DNA of 15,528 bases. Source: CAZAMT01 sp964486145. Lineage in GTDB: Bacteria; Bacteroidota; Bacteroidia; Bacteroidales; JAAAOM01. Below are positions 1 to 8,700 of this stretch, piece by piece. The stretch spans positions 1 through 15,528 of the forward strand of contig CAZAMT010000066.1 of assembly GCA_964486145.1 (NCBI GenBank). The letters are read 5' to 3'. The notes below the pieces were generated by a model that was not told the DNA's origin, did not search any database, and was given only the letters and a program-made list of their open reading frames with translations. Numbering within the stretch: the first letter of the stretch is position 1; every line of letters begins with the position of its first letter. Made by a program: the position numbers and the translations under genes.

Positions 1-67
1 TTTGATTGCTGATTTCTGAAGTTATTTCCTTCAAAAATCAAAAATCGCCGATCGTTATTCGTTGTTC
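1..67. repeat. Hairpin-forming intergenic repeat, copy 1 (left part cut by the window edge)
   Basis: This stretch matches 1288-1354 at 65 of 67 positions in the same orientation; the differences are at 56 (T/C) and 64 (G/A). It contains an imperfect stem, 11-21 with 29-39 (10 of 11 pairs), around a 7-nt loop at 22-28. The outer arm, AAAAATCG at 40-47, has most of its partner beyond the window edge. Two period-7 units (GTTATTC, GTTGTTC) follow at 54-67. It lies 20 bases beyond the stop codon of the minus-strand gene at 88-1251, so it would be in that gene's 3' region. The repeat is seen directly; its role is unknown. Confidence 0.85.
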
Positions 68-87
68 AAATTTTATTTTATTCATTT

Positions 88-1251
88 TTATTTGCTGTTC
101 CTCCATATTTTCACACCAAAAATTCCATCATCATAACTAAATTCAGGTGCTCTTTTGCCTTCTTTTTCCAGTTCTTTGTATACTTTAAGGGTTCCACTTC
201 CCCAGTTTTCAAAAAGTCCCATCATATAAAATATTTTAGCGATAAGTTTATTTCCGGGCCGTGATGGATGTGGCTTTTTAAGTTTTTCAATGCTTATTGT
301 TGGCTCAAACAAGGTTCCGGGATTTTGAAACTGTATATATCCCGGCCTTATTTCAATGGTATTTTTAATCCCTATCCGGTAATTTTTATGTACAATCATA
401 TTTACCAATACTTCTCGCAATGCTGGCAATGGTAGTTCATATTTTTCAACCGATTGTTTTCCGTTTTTTACCAGACTGCTATTTATTGATGAGAGCAGAA
501 AACCGTAAGCCAGATCAAAGTTTTGAAGCAGATTGCTTTTATATTCTTTGTGGTTGATGATGTTGTCGTATCCTTCATCAACTGAAAAAAGTCCACACTT
601 CATTTCGAAATTTCCTTCAAAAAAATTAGCCGGGTTTTTACCGAATAACAACAATGCAGCATTGGAAACCTTTCCATTCTTTACTAATCCTAACTTATCA
701 AGCAGAAGCTCCGGAGGCAGGAAAAGATTTTCATTCAGATTCCTGACAGCATTTGCTTTTTCGATGAATTGGTATAACTGCTCAGTATCTATATCATCCA
801 TTGAAGCTTTTTTTTGTACCAGGAAATCAAATCCGTATCCATTTGAGCGTTGTTGTAACAGGTATTCATAGCTATCCCGATCCAGCTTTCTGTTTGTAGT
901 TCCCACCCTATTAAATGCCCTTCCATAAGCCAAATGCGGTTTTAATGGGCTTTCTTCAATGGATACCCGGATGCATGTTTTTCCTTTTAATTCAATTGCT
1001 TCAATTTCAGGATATAATTTGGGGTCAGTGTTCAGTTGGACTGCATTGGCTATGTTTTTTAATGTATCATCGGTTACTGCAGGCATGTCAATAACATTTC
1101 CTGAATCATCTATTCCTATGAAAACAGCACCACCCCGATGATTTGCAAAGGCACACAAGGTTTCGATGAGTTCCCTCATTGTTGAGGTTGATTTTTTAAA
1201 TTCTACCTGTTCCGATTCACCTTTTTGTATGTCCAAATGATACTGATTCAT
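88..1251 (-). CDS. AlbA_2 (Schlafen-type) and GHKL-like domain protein, putative transcriptional regulator / RecG-related (COG2865-like)
   Basis: This 387-residue protein has the layout of the large family called 'ATP-binding protein' or 'putative DNA-binding domain' protein. Residues 10-130 form an AlbA_2/Schlafen-type domain (older name: divergent AAA_4), with a G-E-S-E-Q-V-E-F-K start at 11-19 and FANHRGGAVFIGIDD at 35-49. Residues 275-380 resemble the HATPase_c_4 module: REVLVN at 279-284, the H288-K-N-Y segment, and ENWGSGT at 348-354. No C-terminal winged helix follows, although many relatives have one, so this is a short form. Biochemical roles in the family are mixed (nucleic-acid binding, nuclease in some Schlafens, regulation), and no substrate can be named here. 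The ATG at 1251 was chosen because the next one upstream, at 1260, meets TAA after two codons; AAGG lies about 14 bases before the start. The gene sits between two copies of a 67-bp direct repeat, which hints at duplication or acquisition. Confidence 0.88.
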   Translation of the reverse strand: MNQYHLDIQKGESEQVEFKKSTSTMRELIETLCAFANHRGGAVFIGIDDSGNVIDMPAVTDDTLKNIANAVQLNTDPKLYPEIEAIELKGKTCIRVSIEESPLKPHLAYGRAFNRVGTTNRKLDRDSYEYLLQQRSNGYGFDFLVQKKASMDDIDTEQLYQFIEKANAVRNLNENLFLPPELLLDKLGLVKNGKVSNAALLLFGKNPANFFEGNFEMKCGLFSVDEGYDNIINHKEYKSNLLQNFDLAYGFLLSSINSSLVKNGKQSVEKYELPLPALREVLVNMIVHKNYRIGIKNTIEIRPGYIQFQNPGTLFEPTISIEKLKKPHPSRPGNKLIAKIFYMMGLFENWGSGTLKVYKELEKEGKRAPEFSYDDGIFGVKIWRNSK

Positions 1252-1282
1252 TTAATTCATTTACCTTATGATTTAAGAATAT

Positions 1283-1361
1283 CGATTTTTGATTGCTGAT
1301 TTCTGAAGTTATTTCCTTCAAAAATCAAAAATCGCCGATCGTCATTCGTTATTCTTTATTC
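1283..1361. repeat. Hairpin-forming intergenic repeat, copy 2 (complete stem-loop plus heptamer tail)
   Basis: This is the intact copy of the element at 1-67. The structure is an outer stem CGATTTTT (1283-1290) with AAAAATCG (1327-1334), a 7-nt bulge (1291-1297), an inner stem 1298-1308 with 1316-1326 (10 of 11 pairs), and loop TTATTTC (1309-1315). A second, competing 12-bp perfect pairing exists between 1283-1294 and 1323-1334. A palindrome CGATCG lies at 1336-1341, followed by three period-7 units, GTCATTC, GTTATTC and TTTATTC, at 1341-1361. It lies 6 bases beyond the stop codon of the SLBB gene and 31 bases before the AlbA_2 gene start. No U-tract follows the hairpin on the minus strand, so a classic intrinsic terminator is not supported. 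It may be a REP- or MITE-like dispersed element. Confidence 0.85.
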
Positions 1362-1367
1362 TTCCCC

Positions 1368-3848
1368 TCATTGCAACTTATCAATAATCGTTACAATAAT
1401 CAACGCCGTTGATGACAACACTGATGTCAATCCTACCCATTCCTGGGTTGACATGCCTTCTTTTTCAGGTTTCGTGGGTACAACAATCTCAGCTCCTGGA
1501 TCCACTTTCGGATAATTCTTAACGAATAAGAATTTTTTTGTCCTTGCAACCGAGCCATTGGCATAAATTATATATGCTTTATCTTCCTTTGCATTCTGCG
1601 CAAATCCACCCGCCTGCCCAACATAAGCCCGTAACGATTTATTTGGTTCATAACGCACCGTTGCCGGATAAAGCAATGCTCCGCTTAAGCGAACCGTTTG
1701 AAGCTGTTTCGGAATAACCAATTGATCCCCGTCTTGCAACAACAAATCGTATTTCGAATGCGGTTGTGAAAGGATGTTTTCAAGATCAATACCAATGGCC
1801 TGTTGTTTTTCTGTTTCAACTTCAACCTGAACGGTATCTTCTGACTCGCGCATGATGGCCTGCAAAGCCCGTTGACGCTCTTTTTCATCAATCTGAACCG
1901 TTCTTATTAACCTTGCCCCGGGGATATATGCATCCGGTGTTAAGCCTCCTGCCCGCTGGACCATATCAGATATCCGATCATTCTTATTGGAAAGGGCATA
2001 TGAACCCGGAAAAGCCACTTCACCTTCGAGGTTTATCACCTGCTGCTCTTCATAACCGGGCGACTTTCTAACGAATACCATGTCGAAAGGTTCCAGGATA
2101 AAACTGGCAGCCTCATCATTGATACGCAAATCTTCCGTAATACTAAATTGAAACACTTCAGCTACTTCTGAAGATGGTTTCTCTGCCATGTTGTTTTTTA
2201 TGCGTCGGGCTACTTCAATCTTGGCAATTGAGGCTGATTCCAGGAATCCTCCGGCATTTAAAATCACATCGCCAAGCGTTATATCTTTGTAATATGGATA
2301 TTCGCCAGGTTGCAACACCACTCCCTGTACCTGGATGCTCAGTTCCTCTTCCAAATCGAAAATGGAAGGGATTTTGATAAAGTCTCCATCCTTCAACGCC
2401 ATGTTTGCAGCGTTTCCATTTACAATTGCCACAGGATCAATAGGTATGATGGTTGTTTTGAGGTTGCTTCCTTTTCGGTAAATGGATCCCCGTGTGCCAA
2501 ATGCATCCTCCCGGAGCCCATCGGCGGTGTTGATCAATTCTTTAATAGTCATACCTTGACTGAATTCATAAACACCCTCACGAAATACGGCACCGGAGAT
2601 TTCAACACGGTTTTGGTACCGGTTTAATATGGGTGAAACTTCAATTTCATCACCATTTTGTACCTTTTCAAGGGAGTACTGATCTGCAGTAACATCCACC
2701 ATTCTATGCTCTTTGGAATCTTTCCTGAAAATACGGATGCGTTCTTTGTAGGCATTACCGGTGAATCCTCCTGCCATCATCAGAATATCCTCAACTGTTT
2801 CTTCATTTTTGGCCTCGTAAATGGCGGGTCTTACAATTTCACCTGTTAATTCCACTCTTTTCTTGAAGACAGGTACGAATATTACATCCTGGTCGCGAAG
2901 ATGAATGTTTCCTTCGGCTGTTCCTTTCACCAAAAGATTATATAAATCGAGTACTGCAACTTCCTTATTTTCACGCATTACTTTTACATTCCGAAATGAA
3001 CCGTTTATTCCTGGTCCTCCTGCATAATACAAGGCATTGTACACTGTAGCCAGCGATGGTAAACTGTATGTTCCAGGAAGATTAACCTCTCCAACCACAT
3101 TTACCCTGATGGTTCTTAAATTACCGAGGCTGATTTGGGCAAACGTATTCGGATTAGAGCCCGACATTCCTGCATATATATTTTTTAATTTCGATTTTAT
3201 TTTAGCTGATGCTTTTTCAATGGTTAAGCCGCTAACGTAGATCGGGCCGAGGTTATTGATAAAAATATAACCTTCCGGATTTATTTCAAGGGAATAGTTT
3301 TGTTGCGAAGCCCCCCAAACATCAATGATAACCTCATCTCCGGGGCCCAATAGATAGTTTTCGGGTGTTGCAATGTTAAGCGACGGTTCAAATGTTAATT
3401 CTTTTGTGTTAAACAATGAAAAACCGTATATTTTTTGAAGGTACAGTTCTTCTTCGGTTAACGAATCCTTCGCAAATGTAAAGATGGATTCCAGCAGGTC
3501 CTCTGTTTCCCTTACGGATACTTCATCTTTAATTTGGCGTCCTCTTTCTTTCAACACTTGTTGATCCTGTATTTTATCGCTTAATGCTGCTATGCGTTGT
3601 TTCAATTTGTTTAATTCCGAAGCCGGCATTCCCCGGGCTTGTACCATGTACTCCAGTTGTTCCTGTGTCATTCCGCTTTCTTCTGCACGGTCGAGAATGG
3701 CCTGTATCTGTCTGTCTGTCAGTTCATCAACCTTAATTTCACTTAAGTCTTGCTGATTCAGGTCATTGGGCTGAGTAAAACCAACCGGATGGCTTATTAT
3801 GAATGAAAGTAGGATAATGAAAATCCTGATGCATTTGTTTATTTTCAT
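1368..3848 (-). CDS. SLBB-repeat polysaccharide export protein (Wza-type outer-membrane exporter)
   Basis: The product (826 residues) is expected to form the outer-membrane and periplasmic channel that exports capsular or extracellular polysaccharide. From the ATG at 3848, residues 1-26 look like a Sec signal peptide (basic start, then IFIILLSFIISH). There is no cysteine where a lipobox would be, unlike classical Wza. A charged helical stretch covers about 35-125. A Poly_export domain starts near 162 (Y-L-L-G-P-G-D-E-V). Six SLBB-like repeats start near 246, 331, 413, 503, 604 and 718, each with a V/L-x-G-x-V/L...P-G/A strand pattern and most with an A-G-G/A-D-G-L turn. A single hydrophobic helix at about 805-821 near the C-terminus recalls the membrane-spanning helix of Wza. 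The longer reading frame begins with TTG at 3869; the ATG was preferred because it places the signal peptide at the N-terminus. The UDP-sugar epimerase gene lies 115 bases upstream on the same strand and is probably co-transcribed. No chain-length (Wzc-like) partner is in view; it may lie left of the window or elsewhere. Confidence 0.93.
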   Translation of the reverse strand: MKINKCIRIFIILLSFIISHPVGFTQPNDLNQQDLSEIKVDELTDRQIQAILDRAEESGMTQEQLEYMVQARGMPASELNKLKQRIAALSDKIQDQQVLKERGRQIKDEVSVRETEDLLESIFTFAKDSLTEEELYLQKIYGFSLFNTKELTFEPSLNIATPENYLLGPGDEVIIDVWGASQQNYSLEINPEGYIFINNLGPIYVSGLTIEKASAKIKSKLKNIYAGMSGSNPNTFAQISLGNLRTIRVNVVGEVNLPGTYSLPSLATVYNALYYAGGPGINGSFRNVKVMRENKEVAVLDLYNLLVKGTAEGNIHLRDQDVIFVPVFKKRVELTGEIVRPAIYEAKNEETVEDILMMAGGFTGNAYKERIRIFRKDSKEHRMVDVTADQYSLEKVQNGDEIEVSPILNRYQNRVEISGAVFREGVYEFSQGMTIKELINTADGLREDAFGTRGSIYRKGSNLKTTIIPIDPVAIVNGNAANMALKDGDFIKIPSIFDLEEELSIQVQGVVLQPGEYPYYKDITLGDVILNAGGFLESASIAKIEVARRIKNNMAEKPSSEVAEVFQFSITEDLRINDEAASFILEPFDMVFVRKSPGYEEQQVINLEGEVAFPGSYALSNKNDRISDMVQRAGGLTPDAYIPGARLIRTVQIDEKERQRALQAIMRESEDTVQVEVETEKQQAIGIDLENILSQPHSKYDLLLQDGDQLVIPKQLQTVRLSGALLYPATVRYEPNKSLRAYVGQAGGFAQNAKEDKAYIIYANGSVARTKKFLFVKNYPKVDPGAEIVVPTKPEKEGMSTQEWVGLTSVLSSTALIIVTIIDKLQ

Positions 3849-3963
3849 AACTTGTTTTGGATCTGTCAATTGGTTTAAACCTGTTTATCAGAATAAAACC
3901 CTGATATTGAATTTTTATTATCTGCAAGGATCAAAATCAAATGGCGAATATATACCAAACAAT

Positions 3964-5016
3964 TTAAACCTGGTAAAACTTTCTGTACCAACTTACAAAA
4001 TTACTGATTCCATTAAAAATTGATGTCGAAGGCCTGTATCCCAAATCTTCAACCAAATCTATTACATCTGCAAAAGTTGCAGGTACATCTCCCGGTTGCA
4101 GGGGCATCATATTTTTTTTAGCTTCTTTACCAAGTGCTTTTTCAATAGCTTCAATGAAATCCATTAATCGAACGGGATTATTATTTCCAATATTATAAAT
4201 TTTGTAGGGAGCTTTGGACGATGATGGATCGGGTTTTTTACCAGTCCAATTCGGATTTCCTACCGGAGGATTATCAATGACTCTCTTCACACCTTCTACA
4301 ATATCATCGATGTACGTGAAATCCCTTTTCATATCTCCGTTATTAAAAACGTTGATGGGATCATTATTTAAAATGGCTTTTGTAAATAAAAACAGTGCCA
4401 TATCCGGCCTTCCCCATGGGCCATATACGGTAAAGAAGCGAAGTCCGGTAGTAGGCAATCCATAAAGGTGGCTGTATGTATGTGCCATCAGTTCATTACT
4501 TTTCTTACTTGCAGCATATAAACTCACCGGATGATCCACATTGTCACACGTTGCAAATGGCATTTTTTCATTCAGGCCGTAAACGCTTGAGCTACTTGCA
4601 TAAGCCAGGTGCTTTACGTTATGATGACGACAACATTCAAGGATATTGATGAAACCGGTGATGTTGCTTTCAATGTATGCATACGGATTTACCAGACTGT
4701 AGCGAACACCAGCCTGTGCTGCAAGATTGCAAACTTTATCGAAATGCTGTTCTTGGAATAGCGTTTGAAGATTTTCGCGATCCCGCAGGTTAAGCTGAAT
4801 GAACTGATAGTTTGGGTACGTGCTGCTCTTTATTAATTTTCCTTCAGCTATCTTATTTTTTTCAATGCCGGTAGTTGCAAGCCTGGCATATTTGAGGTTG
4901 ACATCATAATAGTCATTTATATTATCAAGTCCGACAACTTCATTACCGCGTTCAAGCAATACTTTTGTTAGGTGATAACCAATGAATCCGGCTGTTCCGG
5001 TTACAAGAATCTTCAT
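3964..5016 (-). CDS. UDP-glucuronate 4-epimerase, SDR family (CapI/LspL type)
   Basis: This cytoplasmic NAD-dependent enzyme of 350 residues most likely interconverts UDP-glucuronate and UDP-galacturonate for surface-polysaccharide synthesis. The N-terminal Rossmann motif G-T-A-G-F-I-G is at 7-13, with the acidic residue D31 at the end of the second strand to bind the NAD ribose. The catalytic set is visible: the serine cluster SSSSVYG at 141-147 and YAASK at 167-171 (Y167, K171). The stretch T-V-Y-G-P-W-G-R-P-D-M-A at 196-207 and R-D-F-T-Y-I-D-D at 231-238 are typical of the UDP-glucuronate epimerase branch rather than GalE. Length fits the family. The open frame extends to a TTG at 5043, but the ATG at 5016 starts exactly at the first beta strand (MKILVTGTAG) and is preferred. 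The export protein gene follows 115 bases downstream. The UDP-GlcA specificity is inferred from motifs; another NDP-sugar 4-epimerase activity remains possible. Confidence 0.9.
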   Translation of the reverse strand: MKILVTGTAGFIGYHLTKVLLERGNEVVGLDNINDYYDVNLKYARLATTGIEKNKIAEGKLIKSSTYPNYQFIQLNLRDRENLQTLFQEQHFDKVCNLAAQAGVRYSLVNPYAYIESNITGFINILECCRHHNVKHLAYASSSSVYGLNEKMPFATCDNVDHPVSLYAASKKSNELMAHTYSHLYGLPTTGLRFFTVYGPWGRPDMALFLFTKAILNNDPINVFNNGDMKRDFTYIDDIVEGVKRVIDNPPVGNPNWTGKKPDPSSSKAPYKIYNIGNNNPVRLMDFIEAIEKALGKEAKKNMMPLQPGDVPATFADVIDLVEDLGYRPSTSIFNGISNFVSWYRKFYQV

Positions 5017-5136
5017 GGACAGGGTTTTTTGTAAGCGTTTCAAAAATCGTGGTTATATACGGAAATGTTGTGTTCAGGTTTTGAAAATGTACTTCATTGG
5101 AATAAAAAAAAGTGGGTATCCAAAAAGTCAAGTTTC

Positions 5137-5162
5137 AGTCACTAAGACACAAAAGCACAAAG
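5137..5162. repeat. Possible remnant of a dispersed intergenic repeat (CACTAAGACACAAAAGCACAAAG-like)
   Basis: The 263-base spacer between gcvH and the epimerase (5017-5279) has no gene. At 5137-5162 it holds CAGTCACTAAGACACAAAAG and CACAAAG, and at 5214-5220 a short counterpart CCTTTGC in the opposite sense. From memory, strings of this kind (its reverse contains CTTTGTG and GTCTTAGTG) recur as intergenic repeats in many bacterial genomes, including Bacteroidota. Only one clear copy is in the window, so the call rests on recall. Confidence 0.3.
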
Positions 5163-5279
5163 TTTACTCGTATCAAAAGCAATTTAAATATTTTCCTTTC
5201 AGGAATCATTGAGCCTTTGCGGCAATGTTCATTTTACGAGTTATTGGACATCCTCAATAAATTGCTGGTATGATAATTT

Positions 5280-5660
5280 TTATGCATTGATCATTTCTTC
5301 ATATTTGGATGCATCAAGCAGATCATCCAGTTGCGATTTATCCTTGATGCTGATTTTTATCAACCATCCATCGCCATAAGGATCCTGATTAATCATTTCG
5401 GGGGCATCTTCCAGTTTTGAGTTCACCTCCGACACTTTACCTGATACAGGCATAAAAAGATCAGAAACAGTTTTAACTGCTTCAATGGTTCCGAAAACTT
5501 CTTCTTTGTCCAGGTCTTCTCCTTCCGTTTCAATTTCCACAAAAACTATATCACCAAGTTCTTCCTGGGCGTATTCGGTTATGCCAACATATGCTTCGTC
5601 TCCTTCAATGCGAATCCATTCATGATCTTTGGTATACTTTAAATTATCAGGTAAATTCAT
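5280..5660 (-). CDS. gcvH: Glycine cleavage system H protein
   Basis: The H protein (126 residues) carries the aminomethyl intermediate on a lipoyl-lysine arm between the P, T and L proteins of the glycine cleavage complex in the cytoplasm. The sequence starts with the family signature Y-T-K-D-H-E-W-I at 9-16. The lipoylation site is K63 within G-T-I-E-A-V-K-T-V at 57-65, followed by P-V-S-G at 71-74. The end region, with N-Q-D-P-Y-G-D-G-W-L at 90-99, is also typical. Length is normal and the ATG at 5660 is the only sensible start. gcvP, gcvT and lpd are not in the window. The gene sits 70 bases after sprA on the same strand, an arrangement I recall as common in Bacteroidota. A possible own promoter lies in that gap, so expression need not depend on sprA. 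No anomaly was seen. Confidence 0.97.
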   Translation of the reverse strand: MNLPDNLKYTKDHEWIRIEGDEAYVGITEYAQEELGDIVFVEIETEGEDLDKEEVFGTIEAVKTVSDLFMPVSGKVSEVNSKLEDAPEMINQDPYGDGWLIKISIKDKSQLDDLLDASKYEEMINA

Positions 5661-5702
5661 ATCGTTTAATTATTTTAATGGTGAACATTTGAGATATAGT
5701 TC

Positions 5703-5710
5703 CAAATTTA
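5703..5710 (-). promoter_or_regulatory. Candidate Bacteroidota -7 promoter element for gcvH
   Basis: Read on the minus strand this is TAAATTTG, an exact fit to the Bacteroidota -7 consensus TAnnTTTG. It lies in the sprA-gcvH gap and would give a leader of roughly 35 bases before the gcvH ATG. A clear TTTG at about -33 is not visible (only a TGTTTT stretch about 17 bases upstream), and AT-rich DNA produces such matches by chance. Confidence 0.3.
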
Positions 5711-5730
5711 CATTTTTTTATAAAACAGGC

Positions 5731-8700
5731 CTATTGAATCAGTGTAAATCTTACACTAAAACCAATATTGGTGTTTGCGTAGGTATAACTATTGGTTAAT
5801 GCAGGCTCATTGAGCACACGATCGAAGAAGAAGCTAATGGTAAAGCTGTCGCTCAATGCATAATCCATGGTTGTTTTAATCGTAAATCTCCGTTCACCTG
5901 CTGACACTTCGGTAGGTATGCCAACATCGGTTTGTTGCAGCCTGCGGATCACGGTTTTGCTGTCTCTGATGGATAGATCCGCCCGGATGTTTAAATCACT
6001 TTCATATGCTTTTTGGCCACTACCTGCATTGATGACAAGTTCAACGTCTTTGATGCTATATCCGGCCCCAATGACCAGTTCATTGTTGGTAAGATCAAGT
6101 AATTGGTTGTTGGCAAAGTTCAGTCCCAATGACCGTGTTTTTTTAATTTCAAAGCGGGTAGTTAAACTATTTAACCAGTTCATATCAATGCCAATAAGCG
6201 GGCTCAGTTGTTCTTCAATGGATACCGAGTTTACTTCGAGTGGTGACATAAAATTTTCCTGTATGTCTCTGTTGGGAACGCCACCATCCAGTTGATAATC
6301 AAGATTGGTTGCCAGTGAACCGATACTGTACCTCGAACGATAGCTATGGTTAATATTGATGGAACGGAGGTATTTTTTTACAAATTCAATATTCGATAAA
6401 CCATCAAATGTAATTCTCCAGTTTGGCAGCGGAACCGATGGTTTCCGTTTCATTGTTATGTCGTTGGGTGATACGCCGGTATATGCCGCTAAAAATGCAG
6501 GTAACAACACTTCTTTTGATGTTGGACCAAACCCGGCGTAAAACTCCTTATTATTCGGATCCGGTGTCAGCACGTAATTCGGATATGTTTCTTTGAATTT
6601 CAAAGCTTTCCTTTCCGAAATGGTGCGCCGATATGCTTTGAAATCTTCAAATGACTGGGAAAAATAACCATCTTCAGCTTTCATCTTTTCAAATGATGTG
6701 CGCCAGGTAATCCACGAGATACTAAAACTACCGGATCTTAAATAGTCCTGGTCACTGATATCTGATAAACGGTTTACCAGGTCAAAATTTAAACTTCGGA
6801 TTTCTGTTTCTGAACGATTGGCGTTTAGATTTACACGAAAACCTTTGATCGGTTCAAAAGTTGAACGGATTTCTAAGTTATTTGAGTTATTCTGACTTAC
6901 CGGGGTTAACTGAAATTCATTGCCAGTAAGCCAATTATTTTGTTTGGCACGTTCCAGAAAGTCTGATTCCTGTAAACCGAGAATGAATTTCACACCTGGC
7001 GCCATCACTCCATTGACGGTCTCCATTCCCAGGAATGATGTTTCATTATTGTAACCGGGCAAAATTGTTCCTTTTGTTTCACGATACGAAACCGAAATAT
7101 CTTTGACTCCCGTACCAATTCTTACAATTTGCTCACCAATAAAAATCAAGGGGTTTTCTTTCCTTTCTACCTGACCCTCAACCAAAACACCCGCTCCTCT
7201 CAGATCCTCGGCAACCGTCACCCTTACTTTGTTTTCACTGACCACATCCACTTCAGAGGGAACTTCCTGACCTTGTTCATTGAATACTTTTACGGTTACA
7301 TCTTCGGTTTTTAATTTATGATTAATTGATTTTGCTGCTCCTTCCCTGAAGAATGTCCGCGCTCGTTCGTAAGTCACAGTCTTATATTCTACTGGTTCCT
7401 GGCGTCCGCGTCCGCTGTACTTCATGTTGATACGCTTAATAAACCCTATTTTGTTATATAGTGAGTTTAACCGGTTGGAGCTGTTTATGCTCCAACTGTA
7501 TGAATTGGAAATGGTATTCCCAAGACGTTCACCGGATTCATCATCAGATAACTTTTGAGGGCCCGATTGCCATTGGTAATTTGCATCATATTGCGTTGTA
7601 ACATTCATCCAGTCAAGGAGAGGTAACTTATTTACAGGAACTGTCCAACTCGCTCTGACATTGTGCCGGTAATTTAGGGTTCGACCAAGCGGGTACTTTC
7701 CTTCCAAATCCGGATTCGGATCATATTTAAAACCAATGCCAAAATCATCAAATGGTTGGTTGGCTTCGTCAAATCGCGCGGCGGTAACTGCTGAAAAGTC
7801 AAGCTTGATGGATCTTGACAAATCAAATTTCACATCATAATACCTGTTCCATGTGTAATCCTTGAACACGGTTTCCGGTATTCTTATATCCGGATTATTC
7901 AGGTTACGGATTTTATTCTCCGAATACAGCCGGTTCAGGTCGGTACGGAAAGATAATCTTGACGGAAGGTAATAAAAATTGAAATCTTTGATGAGCCTCA
8001 AATAGGGAGAGTTCAAAACCTTCGCGGTTCTGAACGGGGTAACATTCTCCGGACGGTTATTGTAGTTATAGCTAAAAGCAGCCCTGTAGGTTAAATCCTT
8101 GTTGTATTCGGTATTGATATCGCGATGATAAATTTCACTATACGAGTAACTCACGGCAAAATTTGAGATATCATAGATTTTTGGATCGCCGGAGCGTTTG
8201 TTCACTTTTACGTTTGTGAAATTTAAACTTTGCCGTTTCGTGTAATCCTGGGCAAAGTTTTTTATTTCCTCAATTTCTTCCTGTGATTCCGCATTTTGTA
8301 TTGATTCCTTCAGTTTTATATCTGGTTCAAGCGGATTGTATTCCGGATTGATAAATCTTTCAGAAATTCCAAAATACATGGGTATTGAAATCCCTGTTTT
8401 TTCAGGGAAAAACTTTCCCAGTTCGAGGTTGGTTGCCACATCATACTGAAAAAGGTTTTCAGTAGCTCTCTCATTTACTTTTTGCTCGATGCTCCCAAAG
8501 CCCGGCGTACTTGTTGCAATAGCTGCAGAGACTGAACCAAAATCTGCCAGGTTTGCTTTAACGCGTGCATTGGCAGCCCAACCGCTTTTGTCTTTAAAAT
8601 CAGTAAGTCGCAGTTCATTTACCCAGATTTCGCCGGATTTCGGATATCCGTCATTATCCGGACTCAAATAGTTTGACCTTTTCGGATTTCTGACACCTAT

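Noticed and set aside
1283..1334. Repeat hairpin as an intrinsic terminator of the SLBB gene
   Set aside because: The stem is AT-rich and no U-run follows in the direction of transcription. The second copy argues for a dispersed element, though a role in RNA 3' processing is not excluded.
3849..3869. TTG start adding seven residues to the SLBB protein
   Set aside because: The ATG at 3848 puts the signal peptide at the N-terminus and no ribosome-binding site favours the TTG. The same reasoning rejects the TTG starts at 5043 (epimerase) and 13269 (sprA).
5241..5260. TTATTG/CAATAA hairpin downstream of gcvH as a terminator
   Set aside because: The 6-bp stem is AT-rich with an 8-nt loop and no U-tract follows on the minus strand, so it is too weak to call.
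5867..6295. 142-codon plus-strand frame opposite the 3' end of sprA
   Set aside because: Ser/Leu-rich translation typical of the complement of beta-barrel coding sequence; no independent evidence.
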